This document shows positions 1 to 8,347 of a stretch of DNA of 64,000 bases, piece after piece. The DNA lies in assembly GCA_910578645.1 (NCBI GenBank), contig CAJTQI010000004.1, positions 62,001-126,000 on the forward strand, read 5' to 3'. The position numbers were made by a program, and so were the translations under genes. Each line of letters opens with the position of its first letter. Positions within the stretch are counted from its first letter, which is position 1. The stretch is from an uncultured Lachnospiraceae bacterium. Lineage in GTDB: Bacteria; Bacillota; Clostridia; Lachnospirales; Lachnospiraceae. The notes under the pieces were generated by a model. That model worked only from the letters and a program-made list of their open reading frames with translations, was not told the DNA's origin and did no database searches.

Positions 1-1059
1 TTCATGGAGCTGCTCCCTAAAATTTTCTTGCGTGTAAAACAGGTTCACGTTACTGTCAATCCCCGAAATGGCGGCTCCCTGCCTGCCCATCGCCGAAAGC
101 AAATCGTCCACGACTACCATAAAGCCGATGGCAGGTGCATCCTTCCCAAACTGTTTAAGCAGTCCGTCGTAGCGTCCGCCTTTCACGATGGCATCCCCTA
201 CGCCGTAGGTATATCCTTTAAAGATGATACCTGTATAATAATTATACTTACTTAACATGCCAAGGTCAAAGGAAACATATTTCTCAACGCCGTAGTCGCA
301 CAACACCTCATATACTTTCTCAAGCCGTTCTATGGCATTTTTTGAGCGTTTGTTTGTAACGGCTCTCTTAGCTTCATTAAGGGTGGCCGCCGTGCCGAAC
401 AATTCGCTGACTTTTAAAAGCAGCTCTTTGTCCTTTTGATTGACATGAATCCGGTCAAGCAGTTCTTCCGCGCCGAAATAGTTTTTGCCGGAAATATATT
501 CCCGCAGCTTTAGTTCGCACTCTTCGTCAAGTCCGGCTTCGGCGCAGATGCCTTTGAAATATTCCAGGTTCCCGACGCTGATTTGAAAATCAGATAAACC
601 CGCATGGTACAATGCCTCGATGGTCATGGCAATCATTTCCGCGTCCGCCTGGACGGAATCATCCCCGATTAACTCCGCGCCCATCTGCGTTGCTTCTTTC
701 AGTTTCCCTTGCAGATTGGATGTATTCATAAAAATACTGCCCTGGTAACAGAAACGGAGGGGGACATTTTCATCCATAAAATATTTCGCCGCGCATCTGG
801 CGATGGAAGGGGTAAAATCAGGCCGCAGCACAAGCGTATTCCCTTCTTTGTCGAAGAATTTATATAGTTCTTTGGAAGGTGTCGTCCCCACTTCTTTAGA
901 GAATACGTCAAAAAACTCGAAGGTGGGCGTCTGGATATCCCTGTAGCCATAGCCTCTGATTTTCTCGTGAAGAAGATGCTCCACGACGGTTTTCTTTGCC
1001 TTTTCATCCCCGTATATGTCCCGTACGCCTTCCGGTGTATGTACCAATTTCTTACCCAT
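1..1059 (-). CDS. hisZ: ATP phosphoribosyltransferase regulatory subunit HisZ (partial, C-terminus cut by window edge)
   Basis: A class II aminoacyl-tRNA-synthetase-like protein that in known systems is the regulatory partner of short-form HisG in the first step of histidine synthesis. The first 353 residues are visible. It opens with a HisRS-like TPEGVRD motif near residue 10, and the motif-2 region reads LRPDFTPSIAR, the HisZ form rather than the HisRS form. The remaining C-terminal part and presumably hisG lie beyond the left edge. Two ATGs sit in tandem. The second (1059) is preferred because GGAGG lies 6 bases upstream of it and only 3 bases from the first (1062). A consensus promoter lies about 160 bases upstream. 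True HisRS is the main alternative and is less likely from the motif 2 sequence. Confidence 0.85.
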   Translation of the reverse strand, partial: MGKKLVHTPEGVRDIYGDEKAKKTVVEHLLHEKIRGYGYRDIQTPTFEFFDVFSKEVGTTPSKELYKFFDKEGNTLVLRPDFTPSIARCAAKYFMDENVPLRFCYQGSIFMNTSNLQGKLKEATQMGAELIGDDSVQADAEMIAMTIEALYHAGLSDFQISVGNLEYFKGICAEAGLDEECELKLREYISGKNYFGAEELLDRIHVNQKDKELLLKVSELFGTAATLNEAKRAVTNKRSKNAIERLEKVYEVLCDYGVEKYVSFDLGMLSKYNYYTGIIFKGYTYGVGDAIVKGGRYDGLLKQFGKDAPAIGFMVVVDDLLSAMGRQGAAISGIDSNVNLFYTQENFREQLHE

Positions 1060-1217
1060 CATGTTCCTCCGTTACTGTTGGATGTCTGTTCAAAATTCTA
1101 TGTGAAGTATTGTTTTGCCCGGTCTGCCGACATAATCATTGTCGCATAATCAGACAAGTTTGCTTCAATAATGTAAAGTGATAATTTGTTACTGTGCTAC
1201 TATATAAAACCTACTTT

Positions 1218-1246
1218 ACTATAACTTAATTCCCTCTCCTTGTCAA
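1218..1246 (-). promoter_or_regulatory. sigma-A promoter for hisZ
   Basis: On the minus strand TTGACA (1246-1241) and TATAGT (1223-1218) are separated by 17 bases, close to the housekeeping consensus. Transcription would start near 1211, giving a leader of about 150 bases before hisZ. The leader contains a two-part stem-loop at 1122-1155 (stems GTCTG/CAGAC and CGACA/TGTCG). No T-box sequence is visible. Confidence 0.75.
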
Positions 1247-1291
1247 TTTCCTTCAAAATTGATTTTGCACCCTGGAATTTTTCCTCAGGAG

Positions 1292-1828
1292 TTATTCTAC
1301 CCGGTCATCCAGGTCTTTTTGCAGGATATCCAGGTAAGGCACCAGAATGCCATGTTTTTTTGGCAGGACATATGCAGGGTTCAGCTCGTCATAGCGGAAA
1401 CTCTTGCGGCCGCCTTCTTTCGCCCTGTCCCAGAAGAAACGAAGCATTTCATAGGGAAGATAGTAGAAAATATCCCGGTGTGTGTAATAGATGAGAAAAA
1501 ATGCTATACCTTTCTGCCTCTCAAACTGTCCCATAAATTCCACCTGATGTTCATGGATATTCTGAAGGGCAAAGGTATCTGCGGCGCACTCCTTGGCGTC
1601 GAAGCAGACCGGAATACCCTGTACGGCGCCGATGTAGTCCACGGTACTCTTCTGGTCGAAGTAGGCAAGGGTGATATGCCTGGTTTCTTTGTCTATGTTA
1701 ATGGGCGTGATGGGGGTGGGCACCTTCTGAATCAGTGCAAGCCCATTTTCCAGATATTTCTCATTTGTTCTGTTAATTAAATCTTCCAAGGTGGAGCCGC
1801 GCAGGCCGCGTGAGTTCCATGTTGCCAT
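1292..1828 (-). CDS. recU: Holliday junction resolvase RecU
   Basis: RecU is the Firmicute four-way junction endonuclease that works with RuvAB in recombination and chromosome segregation. The 178-residue product starts MATWNSRG and shows the family pattern: an N-terminal RG-rich segment, then NRTNEKYLENGLALIQK, a KSTVDYIG segment carrying an acidic residue, and FDAKE, the E-x-K part of the RecU active site, near residue 80. Length is slightly below the B. subtilis protein (about 200 residues). It lies alone between the hisZ promoter region and the next gene. In B. subtilis recU neighbours a penicillin-binding protein gene, which is not the case here. Confidence 0.88.
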   Translation of the reverse strand: MATWNSRGLRGSTLEDLINRTNEKYLENGLALIQKVPTPITPINIDKETRHITLAYFDQKSTVDYIGAVQGIPVCFDAKECAADTFALQNIHEHQVEFMGQFERQKGIAFFLIYYTHRDIFYYLPYEMLRFFWDRAKEGGRKSFRYDELNPAYVLPKKHGILVPYLDILQKDLDDRVE

Positions 1829-1941
1829 ATCTGCTTCATTCTCCTCTTTTTGCTTGACATGTTTCTGTCAGGAGTTTTTCCCCGTAGACGGGTGTTTCTA
1901 GCCTGTATTTGGATGGAGCGTATGAGGCATAGCCTGGTTTG

Positions 1942-2955
1942 TCAATCCGCATCCGAGACGGTTTGGAAAATATCCGGCAGTCCGGATATAAAAGTTCTGT
2001 CGCTGATATCCGAAAAAGGCTCTTCAAGAACCGGGAATTGTACCTTATAGGCATGTAAAAGCTGGGATGACACATGGAATTTCTTTCGGTATGTTTCATT
2101 CCACACTTTGTCCCCATACTTATAGTCGCCAAGAAGTGGATGTCCGATACTTGCCAGATGTGCCCTGATTTGATGGGGCTTGCCGGTGAAAAGCTGTACT
2201 TCCAGCAATGTCTTGTCATGCTCTGTCCTGACTGGTCTGTACCCGGTCTTGATATAAGAATCATCAGGCCGATTGGAAGAGCCATCTGCAAAGGCGGGGG
2301 TTATGGTGACCTTATTGTGTTTTGTATCTTTTCTCAGGAAACCTTCGATAAACTTATTTTCCTTTACAATGCCTTTGACATACATCTGATAGTATTTGTG
2401 AAGGGTTCTGTCTTTTAAAAGACGGCCGACAAGCTGCGCACCCTGCAGTGATTTGGCACAAAGTACAATACCGCTTGTGTTGCGGTCCAGGCGGTTGCAT
2501 ATCGATGGCTTATAAGAAGTCAGTTCCTCTTTGGACAGAAAGCCACTATGAAGCAAGTATCCGATTAACCATTCGTTCAGGCTGTAATCCGTCTTTTCCG
2601 CTTTCTGGGACAGTACGCCCATCGGCTTGTCTGCGATAAGAATATGGTCGTTTTCAAAGAGAATGGCTATGCCGTTTAAATGATAAAAGGCAGCCTCATA
2701 GTTTTCCGAATTTCCTGTCGTATCTGCCGCCTGTATGCCACGGAATTTGGATAGGGTTTCTTCAGAGAAATAAACTTCCACTTTGTCGCCTGAGACGATT
2801 TTCTCGCTTCCATCCGCTTTTTTGCCGTTCAATTTGATATTTTTCTTGCGCAGCATCTTATAGATAAAACTGTTTCCGGCCTCTGGGAGAAGCCGGTGAA
2901 GATATTTGTCGAACCGTTGTCCGGCTTCTTTATCCGTAATCGTCGTCTGATACAT
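1942..2955 (-). CDS. RluA/RluD family 23S rRNA pseudouridine synthase
   Basis: Predicted to isomerise uridine in large-subunit rRNA. Residues about 1-65 form an S4 RNA-binding domain (RFDKYLHRLLPEAGNSFIYK, then KNIKLNGKK). The catalytic domain follows, with the RluA-family active-site motif NRLDRNTSG near residue 155 containing the catalytic Asp, and the conserved TGKPHQIRAHL segment near residue 258. At 337 residues it is normal for the family. GGGGAAA lies just upstream of the ATG. The exact target uridine cannot be told from sequence. It may be RluC- or RluD-like. Confidence 0.88.
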   Translation of the reverse strand: MYQTTITDKEAGQRFDKYLHRLLPEAGNSFIYKMLRKKNIKLNGKKADGSEKIVSGDKVEVYFSEETLSKFRGIQAADTTGNSENYEAAFYHLNGIAILFENDHILIADKPMGVLSQKAEKTDYSLNEWLIGYLLHSGFLSKEELTSYKPSICNRLDRNTSGIVLCAKSLQGAQLVGRLLKDRTLHKYYQMYVKGIVKENKFIEGFLRKDTKHNKVTITPAFADGSSNRPDDSYIKTGYRPVRTEHDKTLLEVQLFTGKPHQIRAHLASIGHPLLGDYKYGDKVWNETYRKKFHVSSQLLHAYKVQFPVLEEPFSDISDRTFISGLPDIFQTVSDAD

Positions 2956-3017
2956 TGTGTTTCCCCTGTCTGTTTAGGATACCGGTCTTTGTGCTGCCCC
3001 AATTCTTTATTTGCTCT

Positions 3018-3590
3018 TTAAATGGAAATGGAATACAGTAGGTTGATGATGTCATCCCTGTTTTTGTGTTCGTTGGCATCTAATTCTGTTAACTGACTCA
3101 GTCGGTCTATATATTTATCACGTTGAGAAAAGATTTTAACCGTCATATTTTTGACGCCTTCCTGTATGAGCATTTGTTCTAAATGCTTTCCGGCTTCATT
3201 ACAATCACATTTTGGGTGTTCGGTGATGCCGCACAGAACATTCCCCTTCAGTACCATATGGCTGATGGGGTAATTTTTCTTATATGATGTGAAATACATG
3301 TCATAGAAGGTAGTAAGCTCTTTGTCATAGGCGCACACATCTTCTTTTAGCGAGGCGCTGCACCCTTTTGCCCTCATAAACAGAATGAAGTTAACCATGC
3401 TTTTGCAGGCTGGCAGGCATCCTAAAATAGAGACGACCGTGAGCAAATTCCGGTTTGTTTTTGTGGTCACATATCCCATCACATACAGCCCTACACAGAC
3501 TGCAAAAAACAAAAGAGTCCTGAGTACTGTAACAACCTTACGGTTTTCAATATAACCATAAGAGCCTTTCTTTATCATTTTATTTTTCAT
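3018..3590 (-). CDS. Uncharacterised two-TM membrane protein
   Basis: I do not recognise a family. The 190-residue product has a basic N-terminus, two adjacent hydrophobic segments at about residues 24-42 and 48-68 with a CLPACK motif inside the second, and a soluble C-terminal region of about 110 residues with three cysteines (CGI, and CDC in a PKCDC motif). The start at 3590 is chosen over an ATG four codons earlier because GGGGATAAAC precedes it at good spacing. It ends in a run of charged residues then LLYSISI. It sits 30 bases downstream of the YbaK gene and may be co-transcribed with it. Its role is unknown. Confidence 0.7.
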   Translation of the reverse strand: MKNKMIKKGSYGYIENRKVVTVLRTLLFFAVCVGLYVMGYVTTKTNRNLLTVVSILGCLPACKSMVNFILFMRAKGCSASLKEDVCAYDKELTTFYDMYFTSYKKNYPISHMVLKGNVLCGITEHPKCDCNEAGKHLEQMLIQEGVKNMTVKIFSQRDKYIDRLSQLTELDANEHKNRDDIINLLYSISI

Positions 3591-3620
3591 GTTTATCCCC
3601 ATTTCCGTGTTACTTTTATC

Positions 3621-4097
3621 TTAAATTGCTTGTTTTATCTTGCAGACATCCACCCATTCCCGGTAGCCTGAATACTGCTCTAATTCCGGAATGCTTAGTT
3701 CTATGGCGCTGTTGGCGCTGCCACATGCAGGAAAGACGGTGGTGAAGCGTTTCAGGGATTCATCCAGATATACGTTTACCCCATCGTTGATGCCGAACGG
3801 GCATACGCCGCCTACGGCGTGTCCAATCAGAGTTTGGACTTCTTCGGCTGAGAGCATTTTGGCTTTGGTGGAGAACCTGGCTTTGTATTTCGCGTTGTCT
3901 ATTTTCACATCCCCGGCACAAATGACCAGGATGGGGCTGTCGTTTACCATAAAAGACAGTGACTTAGCGATTCTTTCCGGTTCACAGTGCAACGCCTGGG
4001 CCGCAAGCTCCACTGTAGCGCTGGATTCAGAAAGTTCTATAATGCGCTCTTCCATACCATATTGTCTTAAATATTCTTTCACACGTTCGATTGCCAT
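3621..4097 (-). CDS. YbaK/EbsC family aminoacyl-tRNA deacylase
   Basis: A stand-alone editing-domain protein. Relatives hydrolyse mischarged tRNA such as Cys-tRNA(Pro) or Ala-tRNA(Pro). The 158-residue product has the YbaK fold hallmarks: SSATVELAAQALHCEPERIAKSLSF in the first third, the central GDVKIDNAKYK region, GHAVGGVCPFGI near residue 92 corresponding to the conserved G-x-x-P loop, and YLDESL near residue 110. The family sub-type, and so its substrate, is not certain. It lies between an SDR gene and a small membrane protein gene on the same strand. Confidence 0.85.
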   Translation of the reverse strand: MAIERVKEYLRQYGMEERIIELSESSATVELAAQALHCEPERIAKSLSFMVNDSPILVICAGDVKIDNAKYKARFSTKAKMLSAEEVQTLIGHAVGGVCPFGINDGVNVYLDESLKRFTTVFPACGSANSAIELSIPELEQYSGYREWVDVCKIKQAI

Positions 4098-4178
4098 TTC
4101 CGTAATGTTCCTTTCTGTTTGTAAGAATAAAGCTTTTATAGCAGTACAAGTCTGATTTTTGATAGTTTCCTTCAGTGG

Positions 4179-4928
4179 TCAGACAAATTTCTGCAATAGG
4201 TTTTGGATACTTTGTGTCGCCAAATACAGTATTTTTACAGGTAGTCCACAGATAGATACGGATTTTCCCATTTTGCAGTCTTCTATGGCTTTGGAGACGA
4301 CGCATTCCGTCTTTACCATCGTTAATTTCCTGAGCCTGTTTATGTGTGATGTACTTCCGTATGCATGTTCCAGGAAAGGGGTGTTGACTGGCCCCGGGCA
4401 GACAGCCGTGACACTGATGCCACGTCCGGATAACTCTGCACCAAGGGCCCTGCTGAAGGAATATACATAGGATTTGGATGCGGCGTAGACCGCAAAGGCT
4501 GCCTGAGGTACGAATGCCGCGCCGGAGGCAAACTGGACGATTCTGCTTCCCTTCCGCATGTAGGGAAGGCAGAGCTTGGTCATCGCCGTCAATGCTTCTA
4601 TATTAAGATGAATCATCTCTGCCATATTCTCATTGCTTAGCTTGGTAAATTCTCCGTGAGTTCCTACGCCGGCACAGTTGACAAGAACCGTAATCCTGGG
4701 CTTTCCGATTGAGAGTACTTCCGCGAACTGATTCATCTCTTTCTCGCTTGTCATGTCGATAACGATGGCACGGGTCTTAGTGCGCATGGAGCGCGCCAAT
4801 TCTTCCATCGTCTCCTTCCTGCGGGCAAGAAGCCAGATTTCATTGGTTTTACGTAGTTTATGGTCTAACTGTCTGGCAAATTCCATCCCCATGCCGGAGG
4901 ATGCGCCTGTGATAATTGCGATGTTCAT
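4179..4928 (-). CDS. SDR family NAD(P)-dependent oxidoreductase
   Basis: A classical short-chain dehydrogenase of 249 residues. The nucleotide-binding TGASSGMG motif is at residues 7-14, the NAG-equivalent segment reads NCAGVG near residue 88, the catalytic Ser lies in the FASGAAF segment, and the active-site YAASK is near residue 148. The substrate is unknown. The start at 4928 is chosen because AGAGGTGACC precedes it. An upstream in-frame ATG at 4994 would overlap the ygiQ gene and has no ribosome site. It follows ygiQ by 37 bases and is probably in the same operon. Confidence 0.87.
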   Translation of the reverse strand: MNIAIITGASSGMGMEFARQLDHKLRKTNEIWLLARRKETMEELARSMRTKTRAIVIDMTSEKEMNQFAEVLSIGKPRITVLVNCAGVGTHGEFTKLSNENMAEMIHLNIEALTAMTKLCLPYMRKGSRIVQFASGAAFVPQAAFAVYAASKSYVYSFSRALGAELSGRGISVTAVCPGPVNTPFLEHAYGSTSHINRLRKLTMVKTECVVSKAIEDCKMGKSVSICGLPVKILYLATQSIQNLLQKFV

Positions 4929-4965
4929 ACGGTCACCTCTTTGTTGGATTAAACTTTCATGACGC

Positions 4966-6843
4966 TTATCTGCGCTCCTTTTTCTTATGTACATTGCGGA
5001 TTGTTTTTTTCGTTTTATGCTTCTTTGTGTCTACCGGATTCGTATGCTCCGTTTTCCTGGGCTTAATCAGGCAGTGTTTGCCGAATCCGATTAAATCTTC
5101 CCGGCCGCCTTTTATCAAAGATTCTCTGACTAAATCATAATTGTTGGGATTGCGGTACTGGATTAACGCCCGCTGCATCGCTTTTTCATGGGGATTGCGG
5201 CAGACATATACTTTCTGTCCGTTTCTGGGGTCTATGCCAGTATAGTACATTACTGTGGACACGGTGGATGGCGTCGGGTAGAAATCCTGCACTTGTTCGG
5301 GCATGTACCCTAAATCCCTGAGATATTCCGCAAGGGTAATCGCTTCTTTCAGGGTGGAACCTGGGTGGGAGGACATCAGATAAGGCACCAGAAACTGTTT
5401 TTTACCAAGTTCTTCGTTTATTTTATTATATTTTTGGACAAAACGTTCATAAACTTCTTTTCTCGGCTTGCCAAGTTTCGAGAGCACCGCATCTGAGATA
5501 TGTTCCGGCGCCACTTTGAGCTGTCCGCTGACATGGTGTTCCACCAGTTCACGAAAGAACGTGTCATCCGGGTCGGCAAGGAGATAGTCGAAACGGATAC
5601 CCGAACGGATAAATACTTTTTTGACTCCCGGCAATACCCGCAGTTTACGCAGCAATGTCAGATAATCCTCATGGTCAGCCTTCAGATTCGGACAGGGTTT
5701 CGGAAAAAGGCACTGTCTATTTTTGCACACCCCTTGTGTGAGCTGCTTTTCACAGGACGGATGCCTGAAGTTTGCAGTGGGGCCGCCTACATCATGAATA
5801 TATCCTTTGAAGTCTGGCTCCTGGAGCATCAGCCTGGCTTCTTTGATAATGGATTCATGGCTTCTTGTCTGGACCGTTCTTCCCTGGTGGAAGGTTAAGG
5901 CACAGAAATTACATCCCCCGAAGCATCCTCTGTTGCTCACGAGAGAAAATTTCACTTCCGAAATTGCAGGTACGCCGCCCTTCTCCTCATAGGAAGGATG
6001 GTAAGTGCGCATATAGGGAAGCTCGTAAACAGCATCCATCTCCTGTTGCGTGAGGGGAGGCTGGGGTGGATTCTGGACTACATAAACACCGTTCGGATAT
6101 GCCTCCACAAGCGTCCTGCCGGACACAGGGTCTGTATGGTTATACTGTGTGCGGAAGCTTTCCGCATATTTTTCCGGCTCCGCTTTCATCTCGGCATAAG
6201 AAGGCAGTCGTATGCTGCCGTACACGCCCTGTAAGTCCTTCGTCTTATAAACGGTTCCTTTAATATAAGTGATATCTTTTACCGCAATTCCGCTTGCAAG
6301 GGCATCCGCAATTTCCACGATAGATTTCTCTCCCATGCCATAAGAAATCAAATCCGCCTGACTGTCAAGCAGAATGGAACGTTTGAAACTGTTTGACCAG
6401 TAATCGTAGTGGGCCAGTCTTCTAAGGCTGGCTTCGATGCCGCCGATAATGACAGGACAGTCCTTGTATACTTTCCGGATTAGGTTGCTGTAAACTACCG
6501 TGGCATGGTCAGGGCGTTTATATGGCTCTGCGCCAGGCGTGTAGGCGTCCGTGGGACGGTGTTTGCCGGATACGAAATAGTGGTTGACCATGGAGTCCAT
6601 ATTACCGCCGGATATAAGAAAGGCAATCTTGGGCTTGCCAAGGATTGTGATGCTTGTATCATCTTTCCAGTCAGGCTGTGAGATGATACCAACGCTGTAC
6701 CCGTGGGATTGAAGCACCCGGCTTATGATGGCATGTCCGAAGGACGGATGGTCCACGTAGGCGTCCCCGATGACATAGACGAAATCTAACTGCTCTATGC
6801 CTTGTGCTTCCATATCATTTTTAGAAATCGGTAAGAATCCCAT
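4966..6843 (-). CDS. YgiQ family radical SAM protein
   Basis: A large UPF0313-type radical SAM enzyme whose reaction is not established. The 625-residue product has the conserved N-terminal region (FLPISKNDM, later SGGNMDSMVNHY, and EASLRRLAHYDYW near residue 140). The radical SAM cluster motif is C307-x3-C311-x2-C314 (CFGGCNFC). The C-terminal quarter carries HEKAMQRALIQYRNPNNY followed by a lysine/arginine-rich tail of about 25 residues. The ATG is preceded by AAGGAG at 10 bases. Its start overlaps the end of the HAD phosphatase gene by 23 bases, suggesting translational coupling. Confidence 0.93.
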   Translation of the reverse strand: MGFLPISKNDMEAQGIEQLDFVYVIGDAYVDHPSFGHAIISRVLQSHGYSVGIISQPDWKDDTSITILGKPKIAFLISGGNMDSMVNHYFVSGKHRPTDAYTPGAEPYKRPDHATVVYSNLIRKVYKDCPVIIGGIEASLRRLAHYDYWSNSFKRSILLDSQADLISYGMGEKSIVEIADALASGIAVKDITYIKGTVYKTKDLQGVYGSIRLPSYAEMKAEPEKYAESFRTQYNHTDPVSGRTLVEAYPNGVYVVQNPPQPPLTQQEMDAVYELPYMRTYHPSYEEKGGVPAISEVKFSLVSNRGCFGGCNFCALTFHQGRTVQTRSHESIIKEARLMLQEPDFKGYIHDVGGPTANFRHPSCEKQLTQGVCKNRQCLFPKPCPNLKADHEDYLTLLRKLRVLPGVKKVFIRSGIRFDYLLADPDDTFFRELVEHHVSGQLKVAPEHISDAVLSKLGKPRKEVYERFVQKYNKINEELGKKQFLVPYLMSSHPGSTLKEAITLAEYLRDLGYMPEQVQDFYPTPSTVSTVMYYTGIDPRNGQKVYVCRNPHEKAMQRALIQYRNPNNYDLVRESLIKGGREDLIGFGKHCLIKPRKTEHTNPVDTKKHKTKKTIRNVHKKKERR

Positions 6844-7480
6844 GTTCTATAAGCTCCTTGAAGTTGTATGTATAGTAGTCTGCCAGTGCGCGTTTTTGGG
6901 TGTCCTGATATGCCGAGTATTTGTCATAGACAGCGCATACCCTCATTCCGGCGGCTTTTCCTGCACGGATGCCATCGGTAATGTCCTCGAAGACCAGACA
7001 CTTATGGGGCGCCACTGCCAGTCTTTTTGCCACTTCAAGATAGATATCAGGAGCAGGTTTTCCTCTGGCCACTTCGCACCCTGTCAGGACAGAGCCGAAA
7101 TATTTCTCAAGGTGATGAACCTTAATCACGTTTTCAACAAGTTCTCTGGAATTGCTGGTTGCAATTCCTGCCTTGATTCCGTGCGCCTCGCAGTATTGCA
7201 ACAGTTCCAGCACGCCGTCTTTTAAGGGCACCTCATGGGTGTATTTATCCCATGCCATCCTGTTCCATTCCTCCTTGATGACATCGACGCTGTCTGGAAT
7301 CTGAAACCGTTCCTTGAAATAAAACGCTGTTTCGCTGAAACTCATGCCGCCAATAGAGGACTGTAAATTATCGGGAGGCGTGATGCCGAACCGGCCAAGG
7401 TATTCGACATCGACAGCTTTCCATACCCACATGGAATCCACCATGGAACCGTCCAGGTCAAAAATAACAGCTTCTGTCAT
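6821..7480 (-). CDS. HAD family hydrolase, phosphoglucomutase-like phosphatase
   Basis: A haloacid dehalogenase superfamily phosphatase of 219 residues. Motif I is FDLDGSMVDS (nucleophile Asp at residue 8), motif II is IATSNS near residue 105, motif III Lys is in RGKPAPDIY, and motif IV is FEDITDG near residue 165. The helical cap between motif I and II is the C1 type seen in beta-phosphoglucomutase and phosphoglycolate phosphatase. The substrate cannot be called. GGAGGG precedes the ATG. The 3' end overlaps the ygiQ start. Confidence 0.87.
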   Translation of the reverse strand: MTEAVIFDLDGSMVDSMWVWKAVDVEYLGRFGITPPDNLQSSIGGMSFSETAFYFKERFQIPDSVDVIKEEWNRMAWDKYTHEVPLKDGVLELLQYCEAHGIKAGIATSNSRELVENVIKVHHLEKYFGSVLTGCEVARGKPAPDIYLEVAKRLAVAPHKCLVFEDITDGIRAGKAAGMRVCAVYDKYSAYQDTQKRALADYYTYNFKELIEHGILTDF

Positions 7481-7533
7481 TGTGCAATCCCTCCGTGTAT
7501 CTTAAGTGTACCAAAATGAAACTATCTTATCCT

Positions 7534-8229
7534 TTACTTTGATAACAGTTCTACTTCTTCTTGCGTAAGTCTGCGGAAACATCCGGTTGGAAGTTCCCTG
7601 TCCAGCATAAGAGCGCCCATACGGAGCCTTTTGAGATAGCAGACTTCGTTGCCTACGGCATGTAACATGCGCTTTACCTGGTGGAACCTGCCTTCCGTAA
7701 TCGTCAGCGTAATCTTCTTCTCATCCAGTATGCACACAACGGCAGGTTTCGTCAATGCTTTATCACCGATATCGACGCCTTGTTCCAACCGCTTTTTCTG
7801 GTCTTCATCCATCGGATAAGCCAGATGGCACTCATATTCTTTGTCCACATGCCTGGAAGGGGAAAGAAGCCTGTGCGCCAACGCGCCGTCATCGGTGATA
7901 ATGAGCAATCCTTCCGTATCTTTGTCAAGCCTTCCCACCGGAAAAAGAGCCTCCTTTTTCTCGGCACCAAGCAGGTCCAGTACGGTGCGTTCACTGGCAT
8001 CTTTTGTGGCGGACACGACACCTGCAGGCTTGTGCAACATGTAATAAACATATTTCTCATAAACACAAGTATGCCCCCTGCAGCATATATGGTCCGATGT
8101 TTCATCGACCTGTTGCTCTGGTTTTCGTGCCCTGTCACCGTTTACGGTGACAAGTCCGGCCTTAATATCTTTTTTTATCTGGCTTCTTGTGCCGAAGCCG
8201 CAGTCTGATAAGAATTTGTCTAAGCGCAT
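7534..8229 (-). CDS. RsuA/RluB family pseudouridine synthase
   Basis: Predicted rRNA pseudouridine synthase of the RsuA type, 231 residues. It begins with an S4 domain (MRLDKFLSDCGFGTRSQIKK), followed by the catalytic motif GRLDKDTEGLL near residue 98 with its Asp. The C-terminal part carries ITEGRFHQVKRML, a signature of the RsuA/RluB branch. The family modifies 16S U516 or 23S U2605, and sequence alone does not decide which. It is divergent from the ylbJ-like gene across a 118-base gap. Confidence 0.9.
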   Translation of the reverse strand: MRLDKFLSDCGFGTRSQIKKDIKAGLVTVNGDRARKPEQQVDETSDHICCRGHTCVYEKYVYYMLHKPAGVVSATKDASERTVLDLLGAEKKEALFPVGRLDKDTEGLLIITDDGALAHRLLSPSRHVDKEYECHLAYPMDEDQKKRLEQGVDIGDKALTKPAVVCILDEKKITLTITEGRFHQVKRMLHAVGNEVCYLKRLRMGALMLDRELPTGCFRRLTQEEVELLSK

Positions 8230-8347
8230 AGGTACTCTCTTTCTGGGCGTGTGACTCTTTGGGCATCGCAGACGGCGCAGAACGTATAATATTTAGGTTG
8301 CGGGAATATACATATACCACAACAACGATGGAAGGGAATCTATCCTG

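Noticed and set aside
1063..1291. T-box or histidine riboswitch upstream of hisZ
   Set aside because: No T-box core sequence (of the GGTGG type) is visible, only simple stem-loops.
1836..2291. 151-residue minus-strand ORF overlapping the pseudouridine synthase gene
   Set aside because: It lies in a different frame of the strongly supported pseudouridine synthase.
8230..8347. sigma-E promoter for the ylbJ-like gene
   Set aside because: No pair of sigma-E boxes with proper spacing was found; only an isolated TATAAT is present.
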